A DNA stretch of 64,000 bases from JABSSA01 sp039984715 (GTDB lineage Bacteria; Pseudomonadota; Alphaproteobacteria; Rhodobacterales; Rhodobacteraceae): the NCBI GenBank assembly GCA_039984715.1, contig JBDWUA010000008.1, forward strand, positions 1 to 64,000, written 5' to 3'. Below the pieces are notes generated by a model that did no database searches, was not told the DNA's origin, and saw nothing but the letters and a program-made list of their open reading frames with translations. Shown piece after piece: positions 7,187-16,020 of the stretch. Position numbers and translations under genes: made by a program. The stretch's first letter is position 1; every line of letters starts with the position of its first letter.

Positions 7187-8818
7187 ATGGCAGATAAATC
7201 AAAACCGGCCAACGCGCTTGATGAAAGCATCGGCAAGTCAGGCTTTTCGATGCCTGCACGGGCCGCAGGCCCAAGACCAGAGGCGATCCCGCGCTTCAAA
7301 GCACCCCCATTGCAAGGCACGCGCCCGCCGCGTTGCCCGCCGTTTGTCGAGGTGACGAATTCGGATCAACTGCTACCTTACCTCGAACATGTGGCGCAGC
7401 GTCCCTATAATCACGGGCTAAACGCCTGTTGGGATTTACAAAAAGGCGAACGTGTCCTGCTGCGTGTCGACAATTGGCACAGTGAGCTGACGATACAAGC
7501 CTGCCAGAAGATCCTCGAAAAATACGGTGTCAAATACGAGATCAAAATGATTGATCGTGGCCCCATCCCCCAGTGGGTCGGCGCGGATGAGGTCGCTTAT
7601 TACCTCTTCCGCACCAAAGAGCTGGCCGAGTGGATGGACATGTGGGAAGAAGAGGAGAAAAAGCAGCAATACGACAAGATCCTGATGGGCTATGGCGGTC
7701 CTGTGTTGGCCGAACGGTTTATCAAAATCCAACGGATGCCGTTTATCACGCCCGAAATTTTGGCCTCTCCCGCCCATGCCATGCCGATTGAGGTGATCAA
7801 TGCCATTGACGAATGGACATGGAAGCGCATTCGGTCAGCCAAGCGCTGCCGGATCACCGATCCCGAAGGCACCGACCTCAGCTTTACCAACCATGACGAA
7901 TATTGGGACAGCAACCACGAATTCTATAACCCCGAGTTGACCACCGCGACTTGGCGCGGGAACGAACATTTCGGCAAGACCTACTTGCCCGGTCACCTAA
8001 CGGGGCGGCCGTGGATGTTCCATCCGACCAAGGAAGATGGGGAAGGCGTGATTGCCGGTACGACAAACCATATCGCCGCCTGTGACTGGACCCAGCTTGA
8101 GGTTGAGCGTTCCAAGATCACCAAGATCAACGAGGGTGGTGAATTCGGTGAAAAGCTGCGCGATGTGATGGAACGCACGAAGGATATTCAATACCCGACC
8201 TTCCCCGACAAGGGTATCATGCACTGGTGGGAGGCTTCTATCGGCACCAACCCCCACATCCACCGCCCGCGCAAGGACTTCCCTTCGGGTTTTGTGAATT
8301 GCTTGTATGAACGTGTGCGCTCGGGCGTGATCCACATGGGTTTTGGCACGATCATCTCGTCGATGGCCGAACGTGAAGCCGCGCGCGCAGGGCATCTTGT
8401 GGGGCATTGGCACCTGCACCTCTATTTCCCAACTTATGAGACTCAAAACAGCGGCGACAACGAGAACATCATCGAGAATGGCCGCCTTGCCGCGCTTGAT
8501 GCGCCAGAAATCCGCAAGATTTGCGCCAAATACGGCGACCCTGACATGTGGCTGGACGAAAGCTGGAACCCTGCCGTTCCGGGCATCAACATGGACGGCG
8601 ACTATTGGGACCACTACGCGCAGGACCCGCTGCATTGGGTGCGCTCCGAGCTGGAGATTTGCCGCAACTATCACCCGATGTTTATGAAAATGGTCGGGGC
8701 TGATGACAAATACTGCCACGGCGCAGGAGCCGACTGGTGGAAGGGCGGATGCTGCAACCACAGCGGCGTCACCGCACCTGTACTGGGCGGAAACTGCTGC
8801 GGACACGATCACGATTGA
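7187..8818 (+). CDS. Uncharacterised M29-aminopeptidase/NicX-like metalloprotein
   Basis: The ATG at 7187 is preferred because GGAGG sits 7 nt upstream; the frame is open further left without a ribosome site. The 543-residue protein resembles the M29 aminopeptidase/2,5-dihydroxypyridine dioxygenase fold: EASIGTNPHIHRPRKD (metal Glu), RVRSGVIHMGFGT (His), and GHLVGHWHLHLYF where that fold has an H-x-D metal motif. Here the pair reads HWH, so the metal site may differ. The protein is longer than M29 enzymes and ends in a Cys/His tail (CCNHSGV, then NCCGHDHD). It is first in a cluster with a TRAP importer, so its substrate is probably what DctPQM brings in. The assignment is by eye; a cytosolic ring-cleaving or amide-hydrolysing role is inference. 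Confidence 0.55.
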   Translation: MADKSKPANALDESIGKSGFSMPARAAGPRPEAIPRFKAPPLQGTRPPRCPPFVEVTNSDQLLPYLEHVAQRPYNHGLNACWDLQKGERVLLRVDNWHSELTIQACQKILEKYGVKYEIKMIDRGPIPQWVGADEVAYYLFRTKELAEWMDMWEEEEKKQQYDKILMGYGGPVLAERFIKIQRMPFITPEILASPAHAMPIEVINAIDEWTWKRIRSAKRCRITDPEGTDLSFTNHDEYWDSNHEFYNPELTTATWRGNEHFGKTYLPGHLTGRPWMFHPTKEDGEGVIAGTTNHIAACDWTQLEVERSKITKINEGGEFGEKLRDVMERTKDIQYPTFPDKGIMHWWEASIGTNPHIHRPRKDFPSGFVNCLYERVRSGVIHMGFGTIISSMAEREAARAGHLVGHWHLHLYFPTYETQNSGDNENIIENGRLAALDAPEIRKICAKYGDPDMWLDESWNPAVPGINMDGDYWDHYAQDPLHWVRSELEICRNYHPMFMKMVGADDKYCHGAGADWWKGGCCNHSGVTAPVLGGNCCGHDHD

Positions 8819-8830
8819 TGCAAAGAAAGA

Positions 8831-8852
8831 GCGGCGGGCACGGACCTGCCGC
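8831..8852 (+). other. Intercistronic hairpin before dctP
   Basis: GCGGCGGG (8831-8838) pairs with CCTGCCGC (8845-8852) with one G-U, loop of six. There is no U-tract, so it is likelier an mRNA-stabilising stem upstream of the abundant binding-protein cistron than a full terminator. Confidence 0.4.
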
Positions 8853-8877
8853 CACAAACCACTAGGGAGAGAAGACA

Positions 8878-9942
8878 ATGAAAATGACCAAATTACTGAC
8901 TGTTGGCGCTTTTGCCATCTCCGGTTTGATGGCCGGCACGATCGCCGAGGCCCAGACGGTTCTGCGCTATGCAGAATTCGGGCCTGATCGCGGCACACGT
9001 GCGCAAGCATTGAACTGGTTCGCGGATGAGCTGAAAGAACGCTCTGGCGGCGATATGGAGATTGAATTCCACTGGGGCAAATCGCTTTTGGGCACCAAGG
9101 CTGTGCTGCAAGGTTTGGGCGACGGCGTTGCCGACATGGGCTCTGTTATCGGGTTCTTTACGCCTGCCAAACTGCGCGGCTACAACATTGGCGACTTGCC
9201 TGTTGAGAATGCCGATGAATGGGTTGGCATGCGGGCATTGTACGAGTTTTCCTCTGACAACCCAGCCATGCAAAAGGAATTTGCGGATCTGGGGGTCAAA
9301 TATGTGTCCAACTACACGACCGGCCCAATCCAGTTGATCTGCACAAAAGAGGTGACATCGCTGGCTGACATGGATGGCTTAAAGGTGCGCGGCTCTGGCC
9401 CTTATGGTAAAACACTAGGTGACTTTGGCGCAGCAGTTCAGGGCATGGGTCAAGGCAAGGTGTATCAGGCGCTCGAATCCGGGCTCGTTGAATGCAACCA
9501 GAACTATTACTACTCCATGAAGGCCTACAAACAATACGAAGTCGCCCCACATGTGGTCGAGCTTGAGTGGGGTCAGAACATGGCCTTTGGCATCATGATG
9601 AATTCGGCCTCGTTTGACGCGTTGAACGCGGATCAACAGGCATTGATCACGCAGCTTGGATCGGAATTTGTGGACAAGATGGCGCAACTGATGATCGACG
9701 GGAAGTCGACAAACAAGCAATCGATGGTTGATGGCATTGATGGCGCCAAGATTTCCGTGGTGTCCCTGCCAGAGGCGGATCGCTCCAAACTGCTGGAAGG
9801 TGGCACAAAGTACGTCGAGGCATGGGTCAGCGAGGCCAGCGCGCAAGGCTATGATGGTGCGGGTCTGCTTTCTGCCTATCAAGGTCTGGTTGACAAATTC
9901 GCGGCCGAGAAAGCTTCTAAAGGATACCCGTGGACCCGCTAA
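8878..9942 (+). CDS. dctP: TRAP transporter substrate-binding protein DctP
   Basis: A periplasmic solute receptor of 354 residues. A signal peptide (MKMTKLLTVGAFAISGLMAG, cleavage near AEA) is followed by the DctP fold. The conserved region DMDGLKVRGSGPYGKTLGDFG contains the Arg that ion-pairs with the ligand carboxylate. Later, GKVYQALESGLVECNQNYYY matches the typical V-Y-x-A-L-x-x-G-x-V-D/E segment. It captures an organic acid and delivers it to DctQM. A strong ribosome site (GGGAGAGAAG) precedes the ATG. Its 3' end overlaps the dctQ start by 13 bp. Substrate is unknown; the neighbouring M29-like protein is the best hint. Confidence 0.93.
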   Translation: MKMTKLLTVGAFAISGLMAGTIAEAQTVLRYAEFGPDRGTRAQALNWFADELKERSGGDMEIEFHWGKSLLGTKAVLQGLGDGVADMGSVIGFFTPAKLRGYNIGDLPVENADEWVGMRALYEFSSDNPAMQKEFADLGVKYVSNYTTGPIQLICTKEVTSLADMDGLKVRGSGPYGKTLGDFGAAVQGMGQGKVYQALESGLVECNQNYYYSMKAYKQYEVAPHVVELEWGQNMAFGIMMNSASFDALNADQQALITQLGSEFVDKMAQLMIDGKSTNKQSMVDGIDGAKISVVSLPEADRSKLLEGGTKYVEAWVSEASAQGYDGAGLLSAYQGLVDKFAAEKASKGYPWTR

Positions 9943-10454
9943 TCTCAGACGAAGGTGACAACACCCACGGCACATGGCCAGAGAGAGCATCGCTTTTTCT
10001 GGCCATGGTCGGGATTGCGTTGTTATGTGCGATTGTCACGATAACCGTGGTGTCGCGCACGATCTATCGCCCGATCATTCCCGATGACGTGCTGTTGGTA
10101 CGCGAAGTCATGGTGGCCGCGATCCTGTTGCCGTTGGCCGTTGTGACGGCGGGGCGGACGCACATCTCCGTGACGATATTCACCAACTGGACAAGCACGC
10201 GGACCAAAGTCTGGCTTAGCCTGCTTGGGCATCTGGTTGGTACGGCTTTTGCCGGGCTGTTGATGTTTGCCGGATGGCGTTTGCTCAAGGACGCGTGGCT
10301 TGCCGGCGAGTATTTTGACGGTGACATCTACCTGCCGTCATGGATCGGCTATGCGACCTTTATGCTGGCGATGTTGCTGTTTGTGCTGCGTCTCTTGGCC
10401 ATGCTGTGGGCCGACATCCGCGAGCTGCGCGGTACACCGCACGCACCGAGTTAA
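9930..10454 (+). CDS. dctQ: TRAP transporter small membrane subunit DctQ
   Basis: A 174-residue membrane protein with four hydrophobic segments (near ASLFLAMVGIALLCAIVTIT, VMVAAILLPLAVVTAG, VWLSLLGHLVGTAFAGLLMF and FMLAMLLFVLRLLAML), the standard DctQ topology. The motif VREVMVAAILLPLAVVTAGR corresponds to the conserved DctQ segment before the Arg-rich loop. The GTG start at 9930 lies inside dctP and the two frames overlap by 13 bp, implying translational coupling. DctQ scaffolds the large subunit DctM encoded 8 bp downstream. Confidence 0.9.
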   Translation: MDPLISDEGDNTHGTWPERASLFLAMVGIALLCAIVTITVVSRTIYRPIIPDDVLLVREVMVAAILLPLAVVTAGRTHISVTIFTNWTSTRTKVWLSLLGHLVGTAFAGLLMFAGWRLLKDAWLAGEYFDGDIYLPSWIGYATFMLAMLLFVLRLLAMLWADIRELRGTPHAPS

Positions 10455-10462
10455 TCTGAGAT

Positions 10463-11809
10463 ATGGAACCCGTCACACTTGCCACAGCCGCTTTGAGCCT
10501 TGTGCTGGTGTTGCTCGCACTACGGGTGCCGATTGCCTTTGCCCTTGGCGGTGTGGCCTGCCTTGGGCTGTTTGTCTTCTTTGCATGGCGACCGGGTGGC
10601 GAATTCGAAGCCATGCGCGCCATTCGCCCGACCATGTCACTGATCGGGAATACCTCATTTGAGTTTGTCCATAACTACCCGCTCAGCATGATTCCGCTGT
10701 TCATCGGGTTGGGGCATATCGCTTATCACGCGGGCATCACAACGGACCTTTATGACGCGATGCGGGTCTGGCTGGCGCGTCTGCCGGGCGGCTTGGCGAT
10801 GGCTTCGGTGGTTGGGTGTGGCGGATTTTCAGCGATCACAGGCTCCAGCGTAGCTTGCGCCTCGGCGATGGGACGGATCACGGTGCCGGAAATGCTCCGC
10901 GCGGGCTATTCGAAAGAACTTTCAACGGGGGCCGTGGCCGCAGGCGGCACGCTCGGCTCGCTCATCCCGCCAAGCCTTTTGTTTGTTATCTATTCGATCT
11001 TCACCGAAGAATCCGTGCGCACGCTGTTCCTTGCGGGTATTGGCCCGGGGCTTTTGTCCCTGCTGGGTTTTCTGATCACGATCTTCATCTGGGCCAAGCT
11101 GAACCCCGCAGCAGCCCCCGTGCCGACAGAGCAAGAGCTTCCCTTCACCGAAAAGCTGCGTGCCTTGGCGGGAATATGGCCTGCGGGAGTGTTGCTGTGT
11201 GTGATCATAATCGGCATCTACTGGGGCTTTTTCACCCCAACCGAGGCCGCAGCCATCAGCATGACGTTGGCCCTGCTTATCGGTGCGGCGCGACGGCGGT
11301 TGAACCGTCACAACCTCTTTGCCGCCTTCCGCGAGACGGCGATCCAGACCTCGACGATCTTCCTGATCGCGATGGGGGCCAAGATATTTGTCTCTTTCGT
11401 CTCGCTCACCCGCATTGCGCCAAACCTGCTTGACTGGATCCAAGGCACCGGCGCGCCAGTCTTTGTGGTGATGGCCTGCGTGGTGTTGTTCTACTTGTTC
11501 CTAGGCATGTTCCTCGATTCCATCGGCATCCTTGTTCTGACGCTGCCCTTCACCATCCCGCTTGTCGAAGGCTACGGCCTCGATCTAATCTGGTTTGGCG
11601 TAGTCGTGATCAAGCTGCTTGAGATCGGCCTGATCACACCGCCCGTGGGGTTAAACGTCTTTGTCATCAAATCGGTCGCCCCTAAAACCGTCGGGTTGGA
11701 GCAGATATTCAAAGGTGTCGCATGGTTCCTGATCCTTGATCTGGTCGTACTCCTTGCGATCTTGCTGATCCCCGAAATCTCGCTTTTCATCCCTGACACC
11801 GCCAAATGA
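10463..11809 (+). CDS. dctM: TRAP transporter large permease subunit DctM
   Basis: A 448-residue polytopic membrane protein, full length for DctM. It shows family hallmarks: LRVPIAFALGGVACLGLF near the N-terminus, GCGGFSAITGSSVACASAMG, the LGSLIPPSLLFVIYS segment, and GLITPPVGLNVFVIKS near the C-terminus. It forms the sodium-driven elevator pore taking substrate from DctP. It is the last gene of the M29-like-dctPQM cluster. A short AT-rich stretch follows before the damaged hydrolase sequence at 11856. Confidence 0.93.
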   Translation: MEPVTLATAALSLVLVLLALRVPIAFALGGVACLGLFVFFAWRPGGEFEAMRAIRPTMSLIGNTSFEFVHNYPLSMIPLFIGLGHIAYHAGITTDLYDAMRVWLARLPGGLAMASVVGCGGFSAITGSSVACASAMGRITVPEMLRAGYSKELSTGAVAAGGTLGSLIPPSLLFVIYSIFTEESVRTLFLAGIGPGLLSLLGFLITIFIWAKLNPAAAPVPTEQELPFTEKLRALAGIWPAGVLLCVIIIGIYWGFFTPTEAAAISMTLALLIGAARRRLNRHNLFAAFRETAIQTSTIFLIAMGAKIFVSFVSLTRIAPNLLDWIQGTGAPVFVVMACVVLFYLFLGMFLDSIGILVLTLPFTIPLVEGYGLDLIWFGVVVIKLLEIGLITPPVGLNVFVIKSVAPKTVGLEQIFKGVAWFLILDLVVLLAILLIPEISLFIPDTAK

Positions 11810-11855
11810 CCCGTTTTTACCCAATCCCTAAAACTGCCCAAAATGAGTATCAAAC

Positions 11856-12117
11856 ATGACAAGTCCAAAGATCACCCGCATGCATCCCGATCACATCGGC
11901 GACAAAATGAGCGACGCAGGCCCTGTGTTCAGCAAAGCCCAAGTTAAGATCAGCGCGACGGATTTCGACTTTTGCGACGCGTCGCAAGATGCTCGACATG
12001 GTGGCAAAGGATTGCATCTTGGTCGCGGGCACGCACCTACTGTTCCCATGCTTTGGGTATGTTGAAGCGAAAGACCATGCCTTTGCATGGATACCGGAGG
12101 AATGGTGGCATTCGTGA
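11856..12117 (+). pseudogene. Metallo-beta-lactamase-fold hydrolase, heavily decayed
   Basis: Two pieces of one hydrolase remain in different frames. From 11856 the sequence reads ITRMHPDHIGDKMSDAGPVF and then VKISATDFDF, the family's H-x-H-x-D-H loop with the first His changed to Arg. About 11970-12117, in another frame, it reads TRRKMLDMVAKDCILVAGTH and PCFGYVEAKDHAFAWIPEEW to a TGA at 12115, the normal C-terminus of periplasmic or cytosolic MBL hydrolases. The N-terminal region and the domain between the two pieces are deleted. With loss of metal ligands and frame it cannot be functional. The methyltransferase start codons lie within its last codons. Confidence 0.8.
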
Positions 12118-12776
12118 ACAATCCGCATCTTGAATATCTCAATGGCCTGTTCGACCTTTCTGGACGGCAGGTCGTTGATGTCGGCGCGGGCGGCGGTGCA
12201 TTTTCTGTGGCCCTTGCTGGCGTCGGCGCGCAGGTCGCAGCTGTGGAGCCGAACGTCCCACCGCCGCAACTGCCCCAAGGTGTCGTATGGCACAACGCCA
12301 CGGCCGAAGCTTTGCGCCAAGCGGATGCTTCGGCCGATCTTGTCTGCTTTGTCTTCTCACTCCATCATGTGCCGCTTGACTTGCACCCGCGGGCCTTTGC
12401 CGAAGCGCGCCGCGTGCTGCGGCCAAAAGGCAGACTACATATCATTGAGCCGCTAACATTCGGTTCTATGACCGAGGTCCTAAAATGCGTCGAGGATGAA
12501 ACCCACGTCCGCACCCAAACCGCAGCTCATGTGGCAGGCTTTGCGCAAGAGGCAGGTGTGAAACGCCTGCATCAACACGATTATGAAGTAGAGCGACATT
12601 TTCAACGGTTTGATGATTTCATAAACCGCATCGTCATGGTGGCCCCTGAACGTCGAGCCGCATTGCCTTTTGTGCGTGACAGGATGAAATCTGTGTTCGA
12701 AGAAAAGGGTGAGCAAGTGGATGGGAACTTATGCCTACGGCAGCCTTGTAAGGCCGTCCACTTTGAAATCGACTAA
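12087..12776 (+). CDS. Class I SAM-dependent methyltransferase
   Basis: Up to 229 residues. The SAM-binding motif I reads VVDVGAGGGAFSVALAGVGA, acidic motif II AAVEPN, and motif IV around DLVCFVFSLHHVPLDLHPRA, followed by ARRVLRPKGRLHIIEPL. This is a Methyltransf_11-type fold acting on a small molecule; substrate unknown. The N-terminus is uncertain: ATG 12087, ATG 12102 and GTG 12114 are in frame, none with an ideal ribosome site, and all lie within the end of the hydrolase pseudogene. The ending is compact and there is no membrane segment. It may have belonged to an operon with the lost hydrolase. Confidence 0.8.
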   Translation: MDTGGMVAFVNNPHLEYLNGLFDLSGRQVVDVGAGGGAFSVALAGVGAQVAAVEPNVPPPQLPQGVVWHNATAEALRQADASADLVCFVFSLHHVPLDLHPRAFAEARRVLRPKGRLHIIEPLTFGSMTEVLKCVEDETHVRTQTAAHVAGFAQEAGVKRLHQHDYEVERHFQRFDDFINRIVMVAPERRAALPFVRDRMKSVFEEKGEQVDGNLCLRQPCKAVHFEID

Positions 12777-12861
12777 TAGGACTGTGTTCAGAACTCGCCC
12801 GCGCAGTCTTGGTTTTGACTGCTTTTTGGAAAGCAATCTTCCCGATTATATGACGCGAGGA

Positions 12862-12960
12862 GTGTTCCGCAAAGATGTGACGCTGTCGGAGCTGTCCAAG
12901 AAGTACGTTGTCCACCTTACCCAGATCGGCATCTGGAAGCGTGCCGCGATAGAGAACGTG
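12862..12960 (+). pseudogene. IS3-type transposase OrfA remnant
   Basis: One frame reads VFRKDVTLSELSKKYVVHLT followed by QIGIWKRAAIENV, matching the helix-turn-helix of IS3-family OrfA (T-L-S-E-L-S-x-x-Y-x-V-H-P-x-Q-I-x-x-W-K). The frame runs on to 13065 without recognisable transposase sequence, and no OrfB follows. The 363-bp gap between 12776 and 13141 holds this scar and otherwise nothing I can identify. Confidence 0.65.
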
Positions 12961-13140
12961 ACGCACTGGCAAAGAGCACCGCCTCGATCCGCTCCACCAA
13001 TTCCCGCCAGCGGAGGTCCTGCAGCAGGTCTGCGAGCTCCCTATCAAGAGGCTATCGCCTCCTGAGACGCCCTGCCCTCTTTTCGTCTTTCGGGATGATG
13101 ACAGAATTCAAATCACTTCATAAGGGGCAAACGCAAAATC

Positions 13141-13881
13141 TTATGCGCTAGCCCCCATCATCAAACGTACGATTTCTTCGTCGTTGGTCTCAGTGGGCTT
13201 GCGTTCTCCGCCAACGACACCGCGTGCAAGAACGATGATCCGGTCGGCCGCCGCAAAGATGTCAGGCAGGTTGTGTGAAATCAGGATGATGCCCACTCCT
13301 TTTTCTTTGAGCCGTTCAATCAACGCCATAACCTCGCGTTGTTCAGGCACACCAAGGGCTGCGGTTGGTTCGTCCATGATCACAAGCTTTGCTTGCCAAT
13401 GAACAGCGCGGGCAATGGCGATCGCTTGGCGCTGCCCGCCTGAAAGGTCACGCACAGGTGCCGACGGATCGGGCACCTCAATACCGAGACCTTTCATCAC
13501 GTTCGCTGCGTCTGCTCGCATCGTCGCGCGGTCAAGGAATGGCAAACCGAAGATCCGTTTCACCTTCTCGCGCCCGAGATAAAGGTTCAAGCCTGGATCA
13601 AGATTGTCCGCCAGAGATAGATCCTGATATATCGTCTCGATCCCTGCGTTGCGAACCCCTTCTGGGGTCCGCCCTGTTAAGAGCTCGCCGTTGAAATGGA
13701 CCTCACCTGCGGTGGGGACGTGCACACCAGAAATCATCTTGATCACGGTTGATTTGCCCGCCCCATTGTCCCCGGCGAGGACAACGCATTCACCAGCGTT
13801 AACGACAAAGTTGACGTCACTTACAGCCTCGTTTCCGCCGAACCGTTTTTTTAGGCCCTTTACTTCAAGTAGTGCAGTCAT
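13141..13881 (-). CDS. Sugar ABC transporter ATP-binding protein (FrcA/RbsA-like, single cassette)
   Basis: A 246-residue ATPase with one nucleotide-binding domain: Walker A GDNGAGKST near residue 38, signature LSGGQRQAIAIARAVHWQAK, Walker B LVIMDEP and the switch His in ISHN. Unlike the two-cassette RbsA it has a single domain, the form typical of rhizobial/roseobacter FrcA-type importers of the CUT2 class. It energises uptake through the permease at 13878-14879; the 4-bp ATGA overlap indicates coupled translation. It is the last gene of the minus-strand arm controlled from the SorC intergenic region. Confidence 0.9.
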   Translation of the reverse strand: MTALLEVKGLKKRFGGNEAVSDVNFVVNAGECVVLAGDNGAGKSTVIKMISGVHVPTAGEVHFNGELLTGRTPEGVRNAGIETIYQDLSLADNLDPGLNLYLGREKVKRIFGLPFLDRATMRADAANVMKGLGIEVPDPSAPVRDLSGGQRQAIAIARAVHWQAKLVIMDEPTAALGVPEQREVMALIERLKEKGVGIILISHNLPDIFAAADRIIVLARGVVGGERKPTETNDEEIVRLMMGASA

Positions 13882-14879
13882 GATCGGCCCCCGGTTAGTT
13901 TATTCTTCGACTGATCCACCAGAACTGCCACGATGATCACAAGGCCAACAGCGACGAATTGCCAGTAGGGCGGCAACCCGGAAAACACGAGCCCGAATTG
14001 GATGACTGCGATGATAATGGCACCAATGACAGTGCCGGTGACGGTTCCCTGCCCGCCCGTCAACGAAGCGCCACCGATAAAGACAGCGGCAACTGCATAG
14101 AGCAAAATCGGCTCACCAGCGTTTGCAGCACCAGCAGAAAAGCGTCCAGTGTAAACCAGCCCGCCAATTCCGGCCGATACGGCGGAGATGACGAAAAGCG
14201 CAATCAGCAGTTTGTTGACATCAACGCCTGCTCGCTCAACTGAGGCACGGCTCGCGCCGAGGGCATAGGTGTGAACACCGAATTTCGTATATGTCAAAAG
14301 ATAGTGGCACATGATCGCCAGAACGACTGCTATGACGACTGGAATTGGAAAGCCGAGGACATCACCATTGCCGATAGTACGTGCTTCAGGGCTACGGATT
14401 GATACTGTTGCGCCTCCGGCGATAATCAACGCAGCACCGCGCGCGACGCCATATGTCCCTAATGTTCCGATAAAGCTGGGCACGTTCAGGTAGGCCACCA
14501 GCCATCCATTAATCAACCCCACGACGACGGCTGCGAAAATCCCGACGGCCATACCTGCAAAGACTGCGAACCAGCCTGCATCAGGTCCAAGCCAGCGAAT
14601 AATAAGTGCCATTCCGACCGCCGAAAGACCCGTCGTGAAGCCGATGGATAAGTCGATGTGCCCGGCAACGATTATGAGGGTCAGGCCGAGGGCGAGCAAC
14701 AAAATTTGGGATGCTGCGATAGCAATCGATTGAACGTTATAGACTCGGAAGAGGAACGTGTTCCCAGTCTCGATCTGGGCATAAATCTCGAAGAATCCCA
14801 GAATAATGGCAAGGAACAACCACGACCAGGCGTTAAGTAGGGACCTCATAAATGAGGTCCCAGTTTTTTGGTGTGTCAA
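13878..14879 (-). CDS. Sugar ABC transporter permease (FrcC/RbsC-like)
   Basis: A 333-residue polytopic membrane protein of the CUT2 class. Recognisable features are QSIAIAASQILLLALGLTLI, the conserved GHIDLSIGFTTGLSAVGMAL segment, VAYLNVPSFIGTLGTYGVAR, and VFIGGASLTGGQGTVTGTVI, the usual A-x-x-x-G-G-x-S-x-x-G-G-x-G motif contacting the ATPase. It forms a homodimeric pore for a monosaccharide. It lies between the binding-protein gene (9-bp gap) and the ATPase gene (4-bp overlap), completing a binding protein-permease-ATPase operon. Confidence 0.92.
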   Translation of the reverse strand: MTHQKTGTSFMRSLLNAWSWLFLAIILGFFEIYAQIETGNTFLFRVYNVQSIAIAASQILLLALGLTLIIVAGHIDLSIGFTTGLSAVGMALIIRWLGPDAGWFAVFAGMAVGIFAAVVVGLINGWLVAYLNVPSFIGTLGTYGVARGAALIIAGGATVSIRSPEARTIGNGDVLGFPIPVVIAVVLAIMCHYLLTYTKFGVHTYALGASRASVERAGVDVNKLLIALFVISAVSAGIGGLVYTGRFSAGAANAGEPILLYAVAAVFIGGASLTGGQGTVTGTVIGAIIIAVIQFGLVFSGLPPYWQFVAVGLVIIVAVLVDQSKNKLTGGRS

Positions 14880-14888
14880 AGTTCAAAC

Positions 14889-15875
14889 TCACTCAGAATA
14901 GATGAACTTAGCAACGTCTGGATCGTCGACGTTGTCCGCAGTGATGACAGTAAAGCCTGTGCCGATAAGTGTTGGCACGGATTCACCTGTCAGGACTGCA
15001 TAAGCCGCCATCACGCCGAAGTAACCAATCTCAGCAGGATGTTGTGCAATCGCCGCATCAACAAGTCCGGTTGAGATATTGTCTACAATACTCTGTGGTG
15101 CGTCGAATGCGATGACCGTCACACTGTCAGCTTTGCCAGCACTTTCTACACCATTGCCTGCCCCAAGAGCGGAAAACAGGTTCGCTCCGAAGACGCCTTT
15201 GATGTCAGGGTTACGCGCCATTACAGCGTTAAACTGGGATGCCGCAAGGGATGCGTCGTTTTCATTGTACTGCGTGGCAAGGACCTCGACGTTCGGATAG
15301 TTCTCAGCCATTTCAGCCATGAAACCGGCTTCGCGTTGGTCTGTTGTCGAAATGCCGGGACGCACGTTGGACACATAGACCTGCCCTTCGCCATCAATTG
15401 CCTCAGCCATAAAGCGTGCAGCCATCCTGCCGCCGCCGATGTTGTCTGACGCGACATAGGCCATCGGGAAGTCACCATCGCCAGAACCGGTTTGATAGTT
15501 ACCGTCATCGATAAACGTATCCACTGTGATAACTGGGATGCCTTGTTCGTTCGCGCGGCGAAGTGGCTCGATCATTTGGGTGGTATCCGTCGGTGCGATC
15601 AAAATCGCACTTGGACCACGTGCAATCACCGCGTCCAATACCGGCGTTTGCAAAACCGGATCGAATTCTTCAGCACCTTGGAAATCAACAGTAATCCCGA
15701 GTGCCTTGGCAGCAGCTTGAGCGCCACGGTTCATCGTGATGTAAAAGGCATCAGTTGTCAGGCCAGGCACCAACGTGATTGAGATATCCTCGCGGTTTTC
15801 TGCCAATACAGGTCCAGCGAGACTAGCCAGCCCCAAGGCTGTTGCGACGATTGTAGATTTGATTAGGTTTTGCAA
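14889..15875 (-). CDS. Periplasmic sugar-binding protein of a CUT2 ABC importer
   Basis: The TTG at 15875 is chosen because GGGAGG lies 9 nt upstream and it starts a clean signal peptide (QNLIKSTIVATALGLASLAG, cleavage after VLA); the frame is open about 100 bp further up without a ribosome site. The mature 300 residues form a RbsB/LacI-type two-lobed domain: ISITLVPGLTTDAFYITMNR, DAVIARGPSAILIAPTD, VASDNIGGGRMAARFM and TVIAFDAPQSIVDNI. It captures a pentose or hexose for the FrcCA-like channel. It is the first gene of the minus-strand arm; its promoter region faces the divergent SorC regulator and holds the palindrome at 16021. Confidence 0.9.
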   Translation of the reverse strand: MQNLIKSTIVATALGLASLAGPVLAENREDISITLVPGLTTDAFYITMNRGAQAAAKALGITVDFQGAEEFDPVLQTPVLDAVIARGPSAILIAPTDTTQMIEPLRRANEQGIPVITVDTFIDDGNYQTGSGDGDFPMAYVASDNIGGGRMAARFMAEAIDGEGQVYVSNVRPGISTTDQREAGFMAEMAENYPNVEVLATQYNENDASLAASQFNAVMARNPDIKGVFGANLFSALGAGNGVESAGKADSVTVIAFDAPQSIVDNISTGLVDAAIAQHPAEIGYFGVMAAYAVLTGESVPTLIGTGFTVITADNVDDPDVAKFIYSE

Positions 15876-16020
15876 AACAAAATTCCTCCCTATTTTAGAA
15901 TGGCTCCTCCTCAGGGCCATATGAACAGCCGAACCGATCGACATCAGTTGGCATTGCAGATTCGAAGTCCGCATTTAATGATTGCGCATCCCCCCTTGAT
16001 GAAGCAAGAATAAAATATCA

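Noticed and set aside
7997..9010. 337-residue minus-strand frame opposite the M29-like gene and dctP
   Set aside because: It spans two clearly real plus-strand genes, has no family features, and arises from codon bias of those genes.
10816..11433. 205-residue plus-strand frame inside dctM
   Set aside because: Out-of-frame shadow of a well-supported DctM; no motif or start signal.
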